Shown here: piece after piece, positions 45,901 through 55,900 of the stretch
Layout of the letters: each line of letters opens with the position of its first letter
Numbering within the stretch: the stretch's first letter is position 1
Origin: Bin87 sp965203985
GTDB lineage: Bacteria; Chloroflexota; Dehalococcoidia; Lucifugimonadales; UBA3495
Assembly (NCBI GenBank): GCA_965203985.1
Contig: CBDBDS010000002.1
Coordinates: 757,714 to 821,713, forward strand
Direction: 5' to 3'
Length of the DNA stretch: 64,000 nucleotides
Program-made: the position numbers and the translations under genes
The notes under the pieces: model-generated
Seen by the model: the letters and a program-made list of their open reading frames with translations, nothing else
What the model was told of the DNA's origin: nothing
Database searches by the model: none

Positions 45901-46307
45901 CCGGCGGCATCCTCGCCCACCAGCACAAAGTCCCTGGCGTTGGTCACCAGCACCCGCCGGTAGCTATCCCAGTAGCGGCTCACCTGGTCGCCGGCGGCGG
46001 TGAGCCACACGTCATCACCCACCGGCTTGACCTCTACCACACCACGTTCCGGTTTCTGTCCAGTCTTCGGCCTTCCCTTCTGGACCTGCCGGGTCGAGTA
46101 CAAGCCGAAGTCGGGATGACCGGCGCCCTGGTCGGCCAGCTCCTGCACGCAGAAGACCTTGGGCCGCAGCGTACCGCCAACGGCGTTCAGCAGGTTGGCC
46201 AGCGGCACGTAGAGGGATCGCTCGTCGGTGGCGCCGCCGGAACTGCGTACCAGGCGCAGGTCGGTGAAGTACGCCTCGACGGCGTGGATCAGTTTGCGGT
46301 TTGCCAT
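42966..46307 (-). CDS. PD-(D/E)xK nuclease-N6 adenine methyltransferase fusion (type IIG/ISP-like)
   Basis: A 1113-residue single-chain restriction-modification enzyme. The N-terminus has a PD-(D/E)xK nuclease signature (HPDFGLY at 64-70, VVEVK at 90-94). A helical connector leads to a gamma-type N6-adenine methyltransferase: motif I LDPCCGTGAYL (388-397), FGFEIMP, and motif IV LGNPPYNG (510-517). The C-terminal third is a target-recognition region ending WNYQLGGYQVLKKWLSYRES, typical of type ISP and BREX-like methylases. No translocase helicase is fused. It would methylate and cut DNA at one specific site. It starts 50 bp downstream of the large helicase gene and opens the defence island. 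Confidence 0.85.
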   Translation of the reverse strand: MANRKLIHAVEAYFTDLRLVRSSGGATDERSLYVPLANLLNAVGGTLRPKVFCVQELADQGAGHPDFGLYSTRQVQKGRPKTGQKPERGVVEVKPVGDDVWLTAAGDQVSRYWDSYRRVLVTNARDFVLVGEDAAGQPVRLETFRIAGSEAEFNAKLERPRALASEVGAGLGEYLGRVLSHSASLTEPKDLAWLLASYARDGLSRVETAGDTTSLDAVRSALEESLGVRFEGDRGADFFRSTLVQTLFYGIFSAWVLWARQESLPNSSFDWRTAVWHLRAPLLRALFQQLSDPGRLQPLGLVEVLDWTAAALNRVDREAFFARFDEGEAVPYFYEPFLQAFDPDLRKQLGVWYTPTEVVRYMVARVDRALKDDLGIADGLAAENVYVLDPCCGTGAYLAEVLRRISSNLEGSGLGALVGARVKQAATQRVFGFEIMPAPYVVAHLQVGLTMQELDAPLSDDGNERAGVFLTNALTGWEPTVQKPLPFPELEEERDRAERVKQDTPVLVILGNPPYNGFAGMAVDEERELSEAYRTTKQVRRPEGQGLNDLYVRFFRMAERRIAEKTGQGVVCFISNYSWLDGLSFTGMRERYLDAFDVVRVDCLNGDKYKTGKTTPEGAPDPSIFSTPEDPVGIQIGTAIATLVRKPGHEPAQQVDFRHLWGQSKHGELVETAESEPDSLYGGVEPLLSLGLPFAELAVSDGWQDWPALPDLFPTSFPGVKTSRDGFLVDVDLDRLKQRVADYFDADLGHEEIARRYPGVMRSTARFDARGVRDALLKRGGPTEDGFVRYAYRPFDTRWLYWEGEGALLDRPRAEYKPHVFVGNLWLSAVPRLRRDAAESQTAFTTDIASLHLNEWSASMFPAWLCDEGFATNQAATQHRPNLSLSARQYLDRLGLSVEDLFHHVVAMLHDPAYRVANAGALRMEWPRIPLPGWPDGNAGGAAETLAASAARGRELAALLDSDTAVTGVTTGTLRPELAAIAVPVTTGGGNMVGEDFAVTAGWGHFGTGEAIMPGQGRVVERDYTTAERAALGDAVPMMGETTFDVYLNERAYWRNVPASVWNYQLGGYQVLKKWLSYRESKVLGRPLIPEEVQHFTDTARRIGAMLQLIDSQ

Positions 46308-46356
46308 ATCACCCTAATCATTGCAGGCTCTGAGCGTACGTCCGCTTCATCAATGA

Positions 46357-49300
46357 TCACTCTTGGTCTGTAGCGGCCGGCTGGTTTGCAACTCTGATCT
46401 TGCCGAACTCTTCAATGAGCTGCCCCGAATCGACCAGCTGTTGCACCGAGGCATCAATCGCAGCCGCAATTTTGGGCCCGGTCCGGGTGAAGCCATATCT
46501 TCTCGCCACCTCTTTAGCCAGTTCACCCCGTGGACTGCCGAACAGTGCTCTAGCAGCGTCAATCACGACCGGTCCGAGTTCCGTAGGTGGTATCTGCTCG
46601 ATGGTTCGATCACCCAAGGTGCGGGGCCCCTGAGCCAGTTGTTCGGGGTTTACCCACAGGAAGTCTCTGGATTCCTGGATCTTCCCGCACTGGACTTCAT
46701 CATCTATCAGAACGGAGATCCTGCGTTTGACGCTACTGGTTAGCCTGGCAGGGTAATAGCATTCCCGCAGGCGGTTCATCACCACTTCACGATGAACTGG
46801 TCCTTCCACCTGTACCACTCCGATGATGCGTTCTGCCAGGCCATAGTTTGTCTCGTCCGAGAAACCATAAGCGAGAATCCTTGACGGCAGCTTTGCCACT
46901 TGATACTCGGCGAGTTCGACCCGCGCCTTCGCGGGCTCTACCTTCTCCAATTCCGGCGCCCTGGTACTCGGTTTCCGGCGTGCGGCGGCGCGGGGACGTT
47001 TCGATGTCTCGGATCTGGCAGCGCGCAGGGCTCCCTCCATCCGTTCCATCTCGGCGCCAGGATTTTTGGTCCATGCCGTGGACCATACTCTATGGATCCG
47101 CCATCCCAGGCCCTCCAGAACCTGCTGACGCTGCCAGTCGCGATCCCGCGCGGCCGGAGTGCTGTGATACCGCCACCCGTCGCACTCAATCCCGAGATCA
47201 TATCCTCCCGAATCTTCGGCCTCTATGGCGAGGTCGATACGATAGCCGGCAACACCCACCTGCCGGGCCATCTTGTACCCCTTGGCCAGCAGAGCTTGGG
47301 CCACAGATTCCTCAAAGGGCGATTCAGAGACCGCGTTCGGATCAACCGTAGCCTGTCCTTCCAGCGCACGGTGCGGCGCCTCAGCATATTCGAGATAACG
47401 CTTCAACAGCCGCGCCCCGTCCCGCTCAGATGTAATCTCCGATGCCCGCAGCGAGTGGACCAGGTCTATGCGGCGCTTGGCTCGCGTGACCAGCACGTTC
47501 AGGCGCCGTTCACCACCGGTTACGTTCAGCGGCCCAAACCTGTTTGGCGTGGCTCCGGACCCCGCGGTCGGACCGTATCCTACGCTGATGATTATGCGGT
47601 CCCGTTCATCGCCCTGGACGTTCTCCAAGTTCTTGACGAAGAAGGGTTCTTTGACGCCATCGGCAAACCAATGGTCGACGTCCCGCTGTTCCAGCCTGCG
47701 ATACTCGATCAACTGGTCAATGTAGTCGGCCTGAGCCCGGGATAACGCCACCACGCCCAGGCTCTCCTCTACCGGTCGTGTCCTCATGTGTTCAAACACA
47801 AGGTCGACGACGCGCTCCGACTCTTCCCGGTTGGTGCGGGTCGCACCGGCATCATATCTGCCGTCCGACAGGTAGATATCGTGCATCCCGTCCCAGGAAC
47901 CACCGTTTGGGCTCATGGGTGAAGGGAAGGTCAGCAGGCGATCCTCGTAGAAATAGTGGTTGGAGAACCGGATCAGGGATTCGTCCCTGCTGCGGTAGTG
48001 GACGTTGAGGTGTGTTTCCGTGAATGCAGCACCGACCAGTCCCACGGCCACGTCGAGTATGCTCTCGTAACCGGCGAGCCCATCGTCCGGTTCATCATCG
48101 TCGTCGTTGTAATTGTCGTCGTCCGGCGAATGCGCACGGAAGAAACTGCTGGGCGGCAACTGCTTCTGATCACCGGCAAAGATGACCTGCTTTCCCCGGC
48201 GTATCGCTGGAATGGCGTCTTCGGGGAAGACCTGCGAGGCCTCGTCGAAGACGACGATGTCAAAATCCAGCTCCAGCGGCAGGTACTGGCTGACCGCCAG
48301 GGGACTGACCAGGAAGCAGGGTTTCAGCGCCTGAACTAGGCGGGGAATGGTATCCAACGTCCTCCGAACCGACAACTGCCGTCGCTGTTTCGACAGTTCG
48401 CGGCGCAAGATTGCAAGGTCATTGGAGCCGGAAATACTGACGGTCGTATCGGGATAGGAATGGAAGACCTTCCTGCGGATCTCATTTTCGGCCGTTTCCA
48501 CCATCTGGCGGTCCAGAGCCATGAACCGGTCAACCAGGTCGACCTGCTCATGGGCGTCAAAGTACGCCAGCTGAGGCGTGCTCATGTACAGCCAATCCAA
48601 CCAGGCGGTCCAGATCCGGCGCTCGACTATCGCCGGAACTTCGGAGCAGTCTTCGGTCGCCTTCCGGATTTCGTCCATGGCGACGGGCCCCAGATGTCGG
48701 TCCACGTCAGATGCCGCCGCACTGTACGTCAACCAATCGCCGGCCCAATCCGCCTCGGTATCCAGCCTCCGAGCCCACGCCAGGATGTCAGTAAAATCGG
48801 CATCCGCCCATGACGTGAATGGACCGTACGCCAGGGCATAGCTATCGTGCAGTTCCTCCAGCCTCCCGCTGGCCGTTTCCAACGCCCTGCCGACCGGTTC
48901 CGCCAATTGCCTATATACCGCCGAGTCTTCCGGCTCTTCCACATGGCTTGCGAAGGTGGCGGAGAAGTCAACAGATGATGCGGTTGCCACCAGCTCGGCC
49001 ACCCAATCCACGTCCGCTCTGACCGTGTCCCAGTCGGTGTCGAAACCGGCGTAACGTTCTCCGAAGCCTCTCCGAACCGTTGGTTCCCTGGACGCGCATT
49101 CCGCTTCCACGGCGCGAAGGCGGACGGCTTTGCTCAAGAGATTCGGCAAAATCTCCACACCTTCCGGCCTCCGAGCGCTTTGCCCCAACACGGCGGATGC
49201 TACGTCCTCGATGCCGGATGCAATCTGACGTGCCTGACTGGCCAGCTCTCGCAGAGTAGCCAGCTTCATATCTCCGCCGAAAACATCCTGTTGCATCGTC

Positions 49301-51978
49301 GCACCGAGACGGATCGAACAGGAAGCGGCAGCATCTTCGACGACTCTTTGCAGGGAAGCGGCCGAAGTCGCCATCCGGTCGGCCAGTTGCCCGTCGGCCA
49401 ATATGCTGCCGGTCCGATGGATCACAGCCGGATCGGCCGTTTCGGTACTGAAGAACTCATCGACCTCGGAGACCTCCGCAAGGACCGCATCCCAATTGCT
49501 TTCCTGGGCTCTGTATCGATCACCCATTACATCGGACAGCTGCGGACTCTGCTCGGCCCACTGATCCCGCAGTCCCTTCAACTCCATGATCTCGTTGACC
49601 ACATCCAATTCCTGCCGGAAGGTCATGCTCCCAGAGACCCGCCTGTGGGCTCTGATCATCCTGCTGTCGCTCCGGTACCTCCCGGGAAGCATCCGTTTCC
49701 ACCATGATTGGTGATCCGTGCGAAAGCGCCTCGCCATCTCCGGGTCAATGGCGTCAACTACAGCGCGGTCAAACCTGGAGAAGGCTTTCTGCTCGGCAGC
49801 TTTGATCCGCCCGACAACCGACTGCGCAGCCAGGATATGCTTAGTGGCGGCCTCTCTCTCCGCCCCGGCGAGCCAGTTCGCCGGAATTGGCGCCAGCGCT
49901 GCCATTCTTCCCGCCCGGCCCTTCAACCACTCCACATCAGCCCAACTGTCGGGTTCCCTCAGGGACATGAACTCCGCAGCATCCGCCCCGGTGGACATCA
50001 GCCTGGATACCGCGCCTTCGATTTCTTCCAATGACGCGGACACCGAGCGGTCGGCGTTCAGAATTCGCTGCGTCCAGTCCGAGGACAGAAGTTGATCCAG
50101 ATATTGACGTTGGGCCATCAACTTCTGCAGGTCCACGGATGAACCCGCAAAATCGATATCCATCGGCGGGTCACCAAAGTATGGGGCGACCTCAGCCAGC
50201 AGCTCGCGCCGCTCGGACTGGGCCTTCTGCTCCCTATCGACCGCCCCTTCCAGTCGTTCCGTAACACCGCTCTTCAACCATTCGGCCGGAACGCCCGGTC
50301 CGGTGACCAGATGTCCAGTGATCCGCATCTGCCGATCAACCTCCCCGAGCGTCTGAGGTTCGATCAACCCGAGCCTTGTCGCCACCTGCGCAGCGTCCCG
50401 ATGCACGTTCTCGAATGCGTCGACGAGGGCGCGCATATCGGCCCTCACCCGGTCGGCGAGCTCAAACGTCGGGCTGGATGTCTTCAATATGCACCACATG
50501 CTGGTGCCGTGCTCTCTGAATTCCCTTCCCCTGGTGCTGATGCGTTTGGCCGCCTCCAGCACGGCCGTCAGCCGCTGGCGGTCGAAGTTCTCCAGATTAT
50601 CGATCGGGAAGGGAACGTGAGGGGACTCCCTGACCGAAGACAATCTGCCCTGAACATCGAACGCGCTCATGCCAAGGGGCTGTCTGATCGCGTGCAGAGT
50701 CCGCACATAATCATTCAGCTTGTCCCGGGTCTGCTCCAATTCATCATAGGCGAAACCCGCTCGCCGCACCTCTCGCGGATCATCAACCGCCTGTTTGAGT
50801 TGCCGGTAGAAATTCGCCTTGCCTCCCCGCTCGCCGTGCAGGTCCAGGCAGAACACGCCCAGGTTGCTCTCTTCCAAGCGGTCCTTGACCACGTCCAACG
50901 CAGCATTCTTTTCGCTGACAAACAGGATCGACTTGCCACGCGCAAGGCCCGTCGCCACGATGTTGGCGATCGTTTGACTCTTGCCGGTGCCGGGCGGACC
51001 GTAGATGACCAGGTCGTGGCCATCCATCGCCGCTTTGACCGCCAGCATCTGGCTGTAATCCGCCGGCAGGACGGCGAACTGTTCCCTCAACCCGAGCAAA
51101 TCGTCGAGCCCGGCGCCCTCCATCTCCTTTTCGGTGGGCAACTTAGGAAGGGTATCTTTGTTCCGTGTAAACTCCGGGAGTTCCATCCCCGCCAGCATGG
51201 ACACCATCCCATGCCTCGTTGGGTCCTCTTTCAACTCCTCTAGGTCACGCCACATGGCCAGTTTCGAATACGCGAAGATCGAAAGATACAGATCGTTGCT
51301 CACCGTCCAATCGCGTCGCTTCTTGAACGCATCTCGGTATGCATCCAAACATTCGCACGGAGTGGCGGTATCAAGGTCCAGTTCCGGCAACTCGATCCCA
51401 AAGTCGTTTCTCAGCTTGGCGGCCAGAGTTGCATTGGCGACCAAGTCGTCGTCGGCACAACGCAACCTGAATGGGCTCCGCGGAGAAGCCCGCTCCAGTT
51501 CACACGGCAGGAGCAACAGCGGCGACGCCAGTACCCGCCCATCCGTATCCACCCATTCCAGCAACCCCAAGGCCAGATAGAGTACCGACAGGCCCTGCTC
51601 TTCGCGGAACTCATTGGTCCGGCGCATCATATTACGCAAACGCCGTTGCAGCTCGACGGGGGTGCCATCAGAGCTCAGATCACCAGGAACAAATAGCGGC
51701 GGGTCCTCGTCTTCAGCCTCGTCGATGCCGTACACTTCCGTTAGACCCCGGCTGCGGCTGACCGGCGGTTCCGCATAATCGAAGCGCAAACCGGTGGCGC
51801 TCCCCGACAGTGAGGTGAAAATCTTGTCCGGTGACCAGTCGACTATTTTTACCGCCGTCGTCCCCGGCCGGAAGTTCAGCAGCCGGTTCCGTCGGTCAAG
51901 TTGCAGTAGACGGTCCTGCCAATCGGTCAGTACCTCCACCACCCGTGCTTCTGGTGATTGTCGCGTCGATCGGGCCAT
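46357..51978 (-). CDS. DUF4011 SF1 helicase with Vsr-like endonuclease and DUF3320
   Basis: An 1873-residue protein. Domain order: DUF4011 (LLQLDRRNRLLNF at 24-36), SF1 helicase core with Walker A YGPPGTGKSQTIANI (326-340), a long helical insertion, DEASQVFPEDAIP near 1245, GDQKQLPPSSFF near 1270, and the C-terminal RecA fold with VTRAKRRIDL. Then a Vsr/MTES_1575-like endonuclease (FEESVAQALLAKGYKMARQV and GIECDGWRYHS near 1595), and DUF3320 (VVQVEGPVHREVVMNRLREC) near 1720. Proteins with this architecture are predicted or reported anti-phage effectors in which the helicase feeds DNA to the nuclease. It overlaps no neighbour and heads the operon with the nuclease-methyltransferase. Confidence 0.88.
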   Translation of the reverse strand: MARSTRQSPEARVVEVLTDWQDRLLQLDRRNRLLNFRPGTTAVKIVDWSPDKIFTSLSGSATGLRFDYAEPPVSRSRGLTEVYGIDEAEDEDPPLFVPGDLSSDGTPVELQRRLRNMMRRTNEFREEQGLSVLYLALGLLEWVDTDGRVLASPLLLLPCELERASPRSPFRLRCADDDLVANATLAAKLRNDFGIELPELDLDTATPCECLDAYRDAFKKRRDWTVSNDLYLSIFAYSKLAMWRDLEELKEDPTRHGMVSMLAGMELPEFTRNKDTLPKLPTEKEMEGAGLDDLLGLREQFAVLPADYSQMLAVKAAMDGHDLVIYGPPGTGKSQTIANIVATGLARGKSILFVSEKNAALDVVKDRLEESNLGVFCLDLHGERGGKANFYRQLKQAVDDPREVRRAGFAYDELEQTRDKLNDYVRTLHAIRQPLGMSAFDVQGRLSSVRESPHVPFPIDNLENFDRQRLTAVLEAAKRISTRGREFREHGTSMWCILKTSSPTFELADRVRADMRALVDAFENVHRDAAQVATRLGLIEPQTLGEVDRQMRITGHLVTGPGVPAEWLKSGVTERLEGAVDREQKAQSERRELLAEVAPYFGDPPMDIDFAGSSVDLQKLMAQRQYLDQLLSSDWTQRILNADRSVSASLEEIEGAVSRLMSTGADAAEFMSLREPDSWADVEWLKGRAGRMAALAPIPANWLAGAEREAATKHILAAQSVVGRIKAAEQKAFSRFDRAVVDAIDPEMARRFRTDHQSWWKRMLPGRYRSDSRMIRAHRRVSGSMTFRQELDVVNEIMELKGLRDQWAEQSPQLSDVMGDRYRAQESNWDAVLAEVSEVDEFFSTETADPAVIHRTGSILADGQLADRMATSAASLQRVVEDAAASCSIRLGATMQQDVFGGDMKLATLRELASQARQIASGIEDVASAVLGQSARRPEGVEILPNLLSKAVRLRAVEAECASREPTVRRGFGERYAGFDTDWDTVRADVDWVAELVATASSVDFSATFASHVEEPEDSAVYRQLAEPVGRALETASGRLEELHDSYALAYGPFTSWADADFTDILAWARRLDTEADWAGDWLTYSAAASDVDRHLGPVAMDEIRKATEDCSEVPAIVERRIWTAWLDWLYMSTPQLAYFDAHEQVDLVDRFMALDRQMVETAENEIRRKVFHSYPDTTVSISGSNDLAILRRELSKQRRQLSVRRTLDTIPRLVQALKPCFLVSPLAVSQYLPLELDFDIVVFDEASQVFPEDAIPAIRRGKQVIFAGDQKQLPPSSFFRAHSPDDDNYNDDDDEPDDGLAGYESILDVAVGLVGAAFTETHLNVHYRSRDESLIRFSNHYFYEDRLLTFPSPMSPNGGSWDGMHDIYLSDGRYDAGATRTNREESERVVDLVFEHMRTRPVEESLGVVALSRAQADYIDQLIEYRRLEQRDVDHWFADGVKEPFFVKNLENVQGDERDRIIISVGYGPTAGSGATPNRFGPLNVTGGERRLNVLVTRAKRRIDLVHSLRASEITSERDGARLLKRYLEYAEAPHRALEGQATVDPNAVSESPFEESVAQALLAKGYKMARQVGVAGYRIDLAIEAEDSGGYDLGIECDGWRYHSTPAARDRDWQRQQVLEGLGWRIHRVWSTAWTKNPGAEMERMEGALRAARSETSKRPRAAARRKPSTRAPELEKVEPAKARVELAEYQVAKLPSRILAYGFSDETNYGLAERIIGVVQVEGPVHREVVMNRLRECYYPARLTSSVKRRISVLIDDEVQCGKIQESRDFLWVNPEQLAQGPRTLGDRTIEQIPPTELGPVVIDAARALFGSPRGELAKEVARRYGFTRTGPKIAAAIDASVQQLVDSGQLIEEFGKIRVANQPAATDQE

Positions 51979-52006
51979 GTGGAGCTAATCCCTCCGCGTG
52001 CGCGTT

Positions 52007-52306
52007 CTACTCGGCGCCAGCCGCAGTGGGGAGGGCGCGCACTTTCGCACCGACCGACTGCTCTGCCAGCGCCAGCTCGTACTGCGCTTGCAGGTTCAGC
52101 CAAAACTGGGGGTCCATGCCGAACCAGTGGCCGAACCTCAGTGCGCTGTCGCCCGTCACCGCACGCTTGCCGGCCATGATCTGGCTGATGCGATTGGCGG
52201 GCACGTCAATCTGCCGGGCGAAACTCGCCGGCGACACGCCTCTCTCCTCCAGTTCATCCTTCAGGATCACACCAGGGTGCACCGCTCGTTTCAACATGGT
52301 CGCCAA
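52007..52306 (-). CDS. higA: HigA-family antitoxin
   Basis: A 99-residue XRE-type DNA-binding protein: HPGVILKDELEERGVSPASF at the start of the helix-turn-helix, then RISQIMAGKRAVTGDSALRF and GMDPQFWLNLQAQYELALAE, the diagnostic HigA C-terminal segment. It neutralises the HigB toxin encoded 6 bp upstream and represses the operon. It sits just before the start of the large helicase gene. Confidence 0.92.
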   Translation of the reverse strand: MATMLKRAVHPGVILKDELEERGVSPASFARQIDVPANRISQIMAGKRAVTGDSALRFGHWFGMDPQFWLNLQAQYELALAEQSVGAKVRALPTAAGAE

Positions 52307-52312
52307 CTCCCA

Positions 52313-52597
52313 TCAGTGATAGTCCACGATCTCAACGTCGGATGGCCCATCTTGCCCTTCCGGCCAACTGAAGCAGATCCGCCATTGCCGGTTGACCCTT
52401 ATCGAGTACTGTCCAGACCGGTCTCCTCTCAGCGTTTCCAACCGCTTGCTACGCAGTGCTCTCAGCGTGTCCAAAGACCGGGCTGCATTCAGTATAGAAA
52501 GACGGCGCGCCGCCTGTTGTTCGAAGCTCTGAAACGCTGGGACAAACTCGCCGCCGGCGAATGCCTCGGTCCGGCGGTCCCGGTAACCTTGTATCAT
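52313..52597 (-). CDS. higB: HigB-family RNase toxin
   Basis: A 94-residue RelE-fold protein starting MIQGYRDRRTEAFAGGEFVP, with LDTLRALRSKRLETLRGDRSG and QYSIRVNRQWRICFSW, as in HigB/GraT toxins. It should cleave mRNA on the ribosome. As usual for HigBA, the toxin gene comes first. The pair may stabilise the island. Confidence 0.92.
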   Translation of the reverse strand: MIQGYRDRRTEAFAGGEFVPAFQSFEQQAARRLSILNAARSLDTLRALRSKRLETLRGDRSGQYSIRVNRQWRICFSWPEGQDGPSDVEIVDYH

Positions 52598-52969
52598 GCA
52601 AACTCAGTGTAGATACGCCTGACGTAATCCGTCAAGCAGCACATGCCAGTTATTGCAGATGCGATAGCGCTCGCGCCGGCACACGATGCAGGCAACCCCG
52701 GTTGCCTACAATCTTGGCTCGATAAACAGCCGCTACGTCGCCTCGTGCTTTTCGCCAGCGCACGGGCCCGGGTTACATACCACCAGCTGGGTGTGAAAGG
52801 CGTCATCCTTGTTGATGTTGTTCAGGCTGTTGCGTCCAAGACGTTGTCTGCTTGCAAGGCTTCGGCGTCGAGGTCATTGGCGAGCGTGAGGTACCGGCGG
52901 ACTTCGGCCCACTCGTCGTGCCGCTCGGTCAGCACCGCGCCCCTTCACCTCAACAATGGGCCGGGTCGT
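52598..52969. other. Intergenic stretch with a transposase tail
   Basis: Apart from the IS256-type fragment at 52822-52938 I see no gene. Other open frames lack ribosome-binding sites. Confidence 0.4.
52822..52938 (-). pseudogene. IS256 (mutator)-family transposase C-terminal remnant
   Basis: The minus strand reads VLTERHDEWAEVRRYLTLAN to a stop at 52822. HDEW followed by RRY is the conserved C-terminus of IS256-type transposases. Only about 38 codons remain. Confidence 0.6.
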
Positions 52970-55900
52970 TCAACAGGTTACCGGAGGCGCGGGATTGGAC
53001 GGTGTCGTAACGGATAAATCCACCGTAACCGCCGATTCCCGGTAGCGGCAGAACGCATTGGCCAATTGCATCTGCCGAGGGGAGCGGCACTCCGGGGTGA
53101 ACAACTCAGGGGAACCCACCAGGACGCACACGGAGCGCGCCCGTGATGTGGCTACATTCAGACGATTTGCGCTGTAGAGAAACTCCATGCCGTGGGGCGC
53201 CTCCTCTGGCGTGGATGTCGCCATAGAGTAGATCACGACCGGAGCTTCCTGCCCCTGAAATTTGTCCACCGTGCCCACGTTTGCGCCCGGCAACCGCTCT
53301 TGTATCTTGAAGACCTGGGCATTGTAGGGAGCAATGATGAGCACATCGTCAAGTCCGACCGGATGCTCGAGGCCCTCCCGGTCGATCCATCGTGAAGCGC
53401 CGTCGGTTAGGCCATCGACCAGGGACGCCACCGCCTCAACCTCCTCCGCAGAGGAACTCTGATTGCCGTGGTGAGACACCGGTACGAACCGCAGTCCGGT
53501 TCCCGTGATTGGGCCGGGAGATTTGACCTCCTGCTTGCCCAGACCGGGATGCACTGTGAGCTTACCCTCGTAGAAAGCCTCGGACGTGAAAGTGCAGACG
53601 TCCGGATGCAACCGCCAAGTTGCTTCCAGAAATAGACCCTGAGCCTCGCTGATGGTCTGTCGATCCCCAAGAAGGTGGCCCAGCGCGGATCCATCAGTTC
53701 CTTCCGGATGAACTCCCTGCATCGGCTGGTCCAACTGCTGTGGATCCCCAACCAGGACCAGGTTCGGACCGGCGTGCGAAACAGCCAGGACGTTAGCCAA
53801 AGACATCTGCGCCGCCTCGTCCACGAACAGCACGTCGACGGTTTCCATCGCCTCGGGCCTGGCCCACAGCCAGGCCGTTCCGGCCGCCACCCGGCAGGAG
53901 CCTTTCAGCGCTCGAAATACCTGCCCATTATCCGTGGTCAGAGTTACTCCCGCCGGCGTGTCGTCCTCCGGCTCATTTGTGAGCTTGCGCACTGCTCGCA
54001 AATCGAGCGAACTCGCCTCGGCGGCGCCCATCACCTCGCCCAACAAGTTGGCGATAACCTTATGGCTGTTGGCCGTGATCCCCACGCGGCGGCCCTTTCG
54101 GACCAACTCGCAAATCATGCGGGCAGCGGTATAGGTCTTGCCGGTGCCGGGCGGCCCTTGTATGGGAAGAACCCCGAAATCACCGGTCCTCGCGATACGC
54201 ATGGCAGCATCCAGCCCAGTCTCGCCGTCCGCGCGAATCGGCTCGTCCACCAGGTTGGGCGCCCTCCGTTGCAGTAGTTCCCGGGCCGCCCGGTAAGGAC
54301 CGTCTCCGGTGATGGCATGGTCGGCCACGTAATGTCCCAAGCGCAACAAAGCTTCCTGCAATACACCCGTATTCACATGGTCGTGGGTGAACACGGCTGC
54401 CGGATGCACATCGGCCGTATCCCTACGTTTCTTGATGTCGACCGTGTAATTCTCCGTATTGAGCGAAACCAAATCGCCCAGACGATCGCCACCTTCAGCC
54501 CGCAGTGGTTGTCCATCGCGTAGATTGGTCTCCTGGGTGGGGAAGCGGTAACGGTGGACCGGTGTCTGCACGGGTGCATCGACCGCGCCGATAAACTCCA
54601 GACCGGCCAAGGCAGCGCGTTCATTGGTCAACTCTTCTACCGAGAGTTCGCTGAGACGGAAGTACTCCCACCAGGTTGCCTTCTCCTCCCGACGATGCCA
54701 GTCCAGGACGTTAGCCAGCACCCAGCGACCGTATTGCTGGGGATCCTTGTCGTTTTCCCAAGGGTCCACGTCTCCTGCGATACGCTCGGCTAGCGCCCGA
54801 ATCATCATCTGACGTTCGCTGATTGCATCCGATGCCGCGCCGTCATCAAAAACCGGTCTCGCGATCGCCTCGCCTTGTGCCACCAGCTGGGTCCGAATGC
54901 CCTCCAGCCAATCCCTCAGGTGAAGTGTCGAGGCACAATCGTCCCGATTGTATCCGGCCACCAACTCCATATCGCTTTCTTCGATGGCTTCCACGTCCCC
55001 GAATTCCAAGGCGCGGGACATGGCGAAGAGCGCCGAGTTGGCTGCGCTGAGCGGCACCCAGCGAGTGAACGCGAAGAACTGCTCCAACTCCTTGATGGAA
55101 TAGCTCTCAATTCCAGCCCTCAAAGCGCCGCGCACCACCCGGTAGAGATCCACGAACAGACCGGCGCGAAGCATCCGGTCCACCTCTTCCTCTCGGGTCG
55201 CATATCGGCACATCAGCCTCTTGAACGCGCTGGGCTCGTAGGGAGCAAAGTGGTAGATATGCAGATCGGGACACTCGGCCCAGCGTTCCATCACCCAATC
55301 TACGAATTCCTCGAAGTTCCGCTTCTCCGCTTCCTGGGTGAAACCCCAGAGCGCCGAGTAGTCCTCCTGACCGTTCTCGTCAACGGTGAGGTAGCCGATC
55401 AGATACTCCAATCCCCCGCGCCCGACGAAAGGATCGCCCTCCAGATCAAGGAAAATGTCGCCCACCGTGGGCTCGGGTAACCGGGCCAGGCCGGTCTCGG
55501 GCTCCGGGGGCAGTGTCTCGTACAGCGGAATATCCTTGTCCCGGCTCTCAACTTGGAGCCTCGCCTGTTCCCTGACCCTTGCGTAACCCGATTGAGCGCC
55601 CCGCTTCGGCTGCCAGGTTATCGGCAATGGCTCCATGGCCAGCTTCGCGGTGCGGTCTATGGCCCGCTCGGTCAGCTCGGTGATCTGCGAGGTTGAAATG
55701 CCAGCTACTAGGCAGAGGTGATCATCGGCGCGCCGGCGTGTCGAGCAGTCGCCTGACCAACGACACACGCTGCAGTGTTCCTTGGGATCGGGATAGACGC
55801 CGGACATACCCGTACCGTTGACGGAGCTCTCCAGCCAACGCCTGATGAACCGGTAGTATGCGGCGTAATCGCCAGTGCGGTATTGCTCTGGCTCAAACTC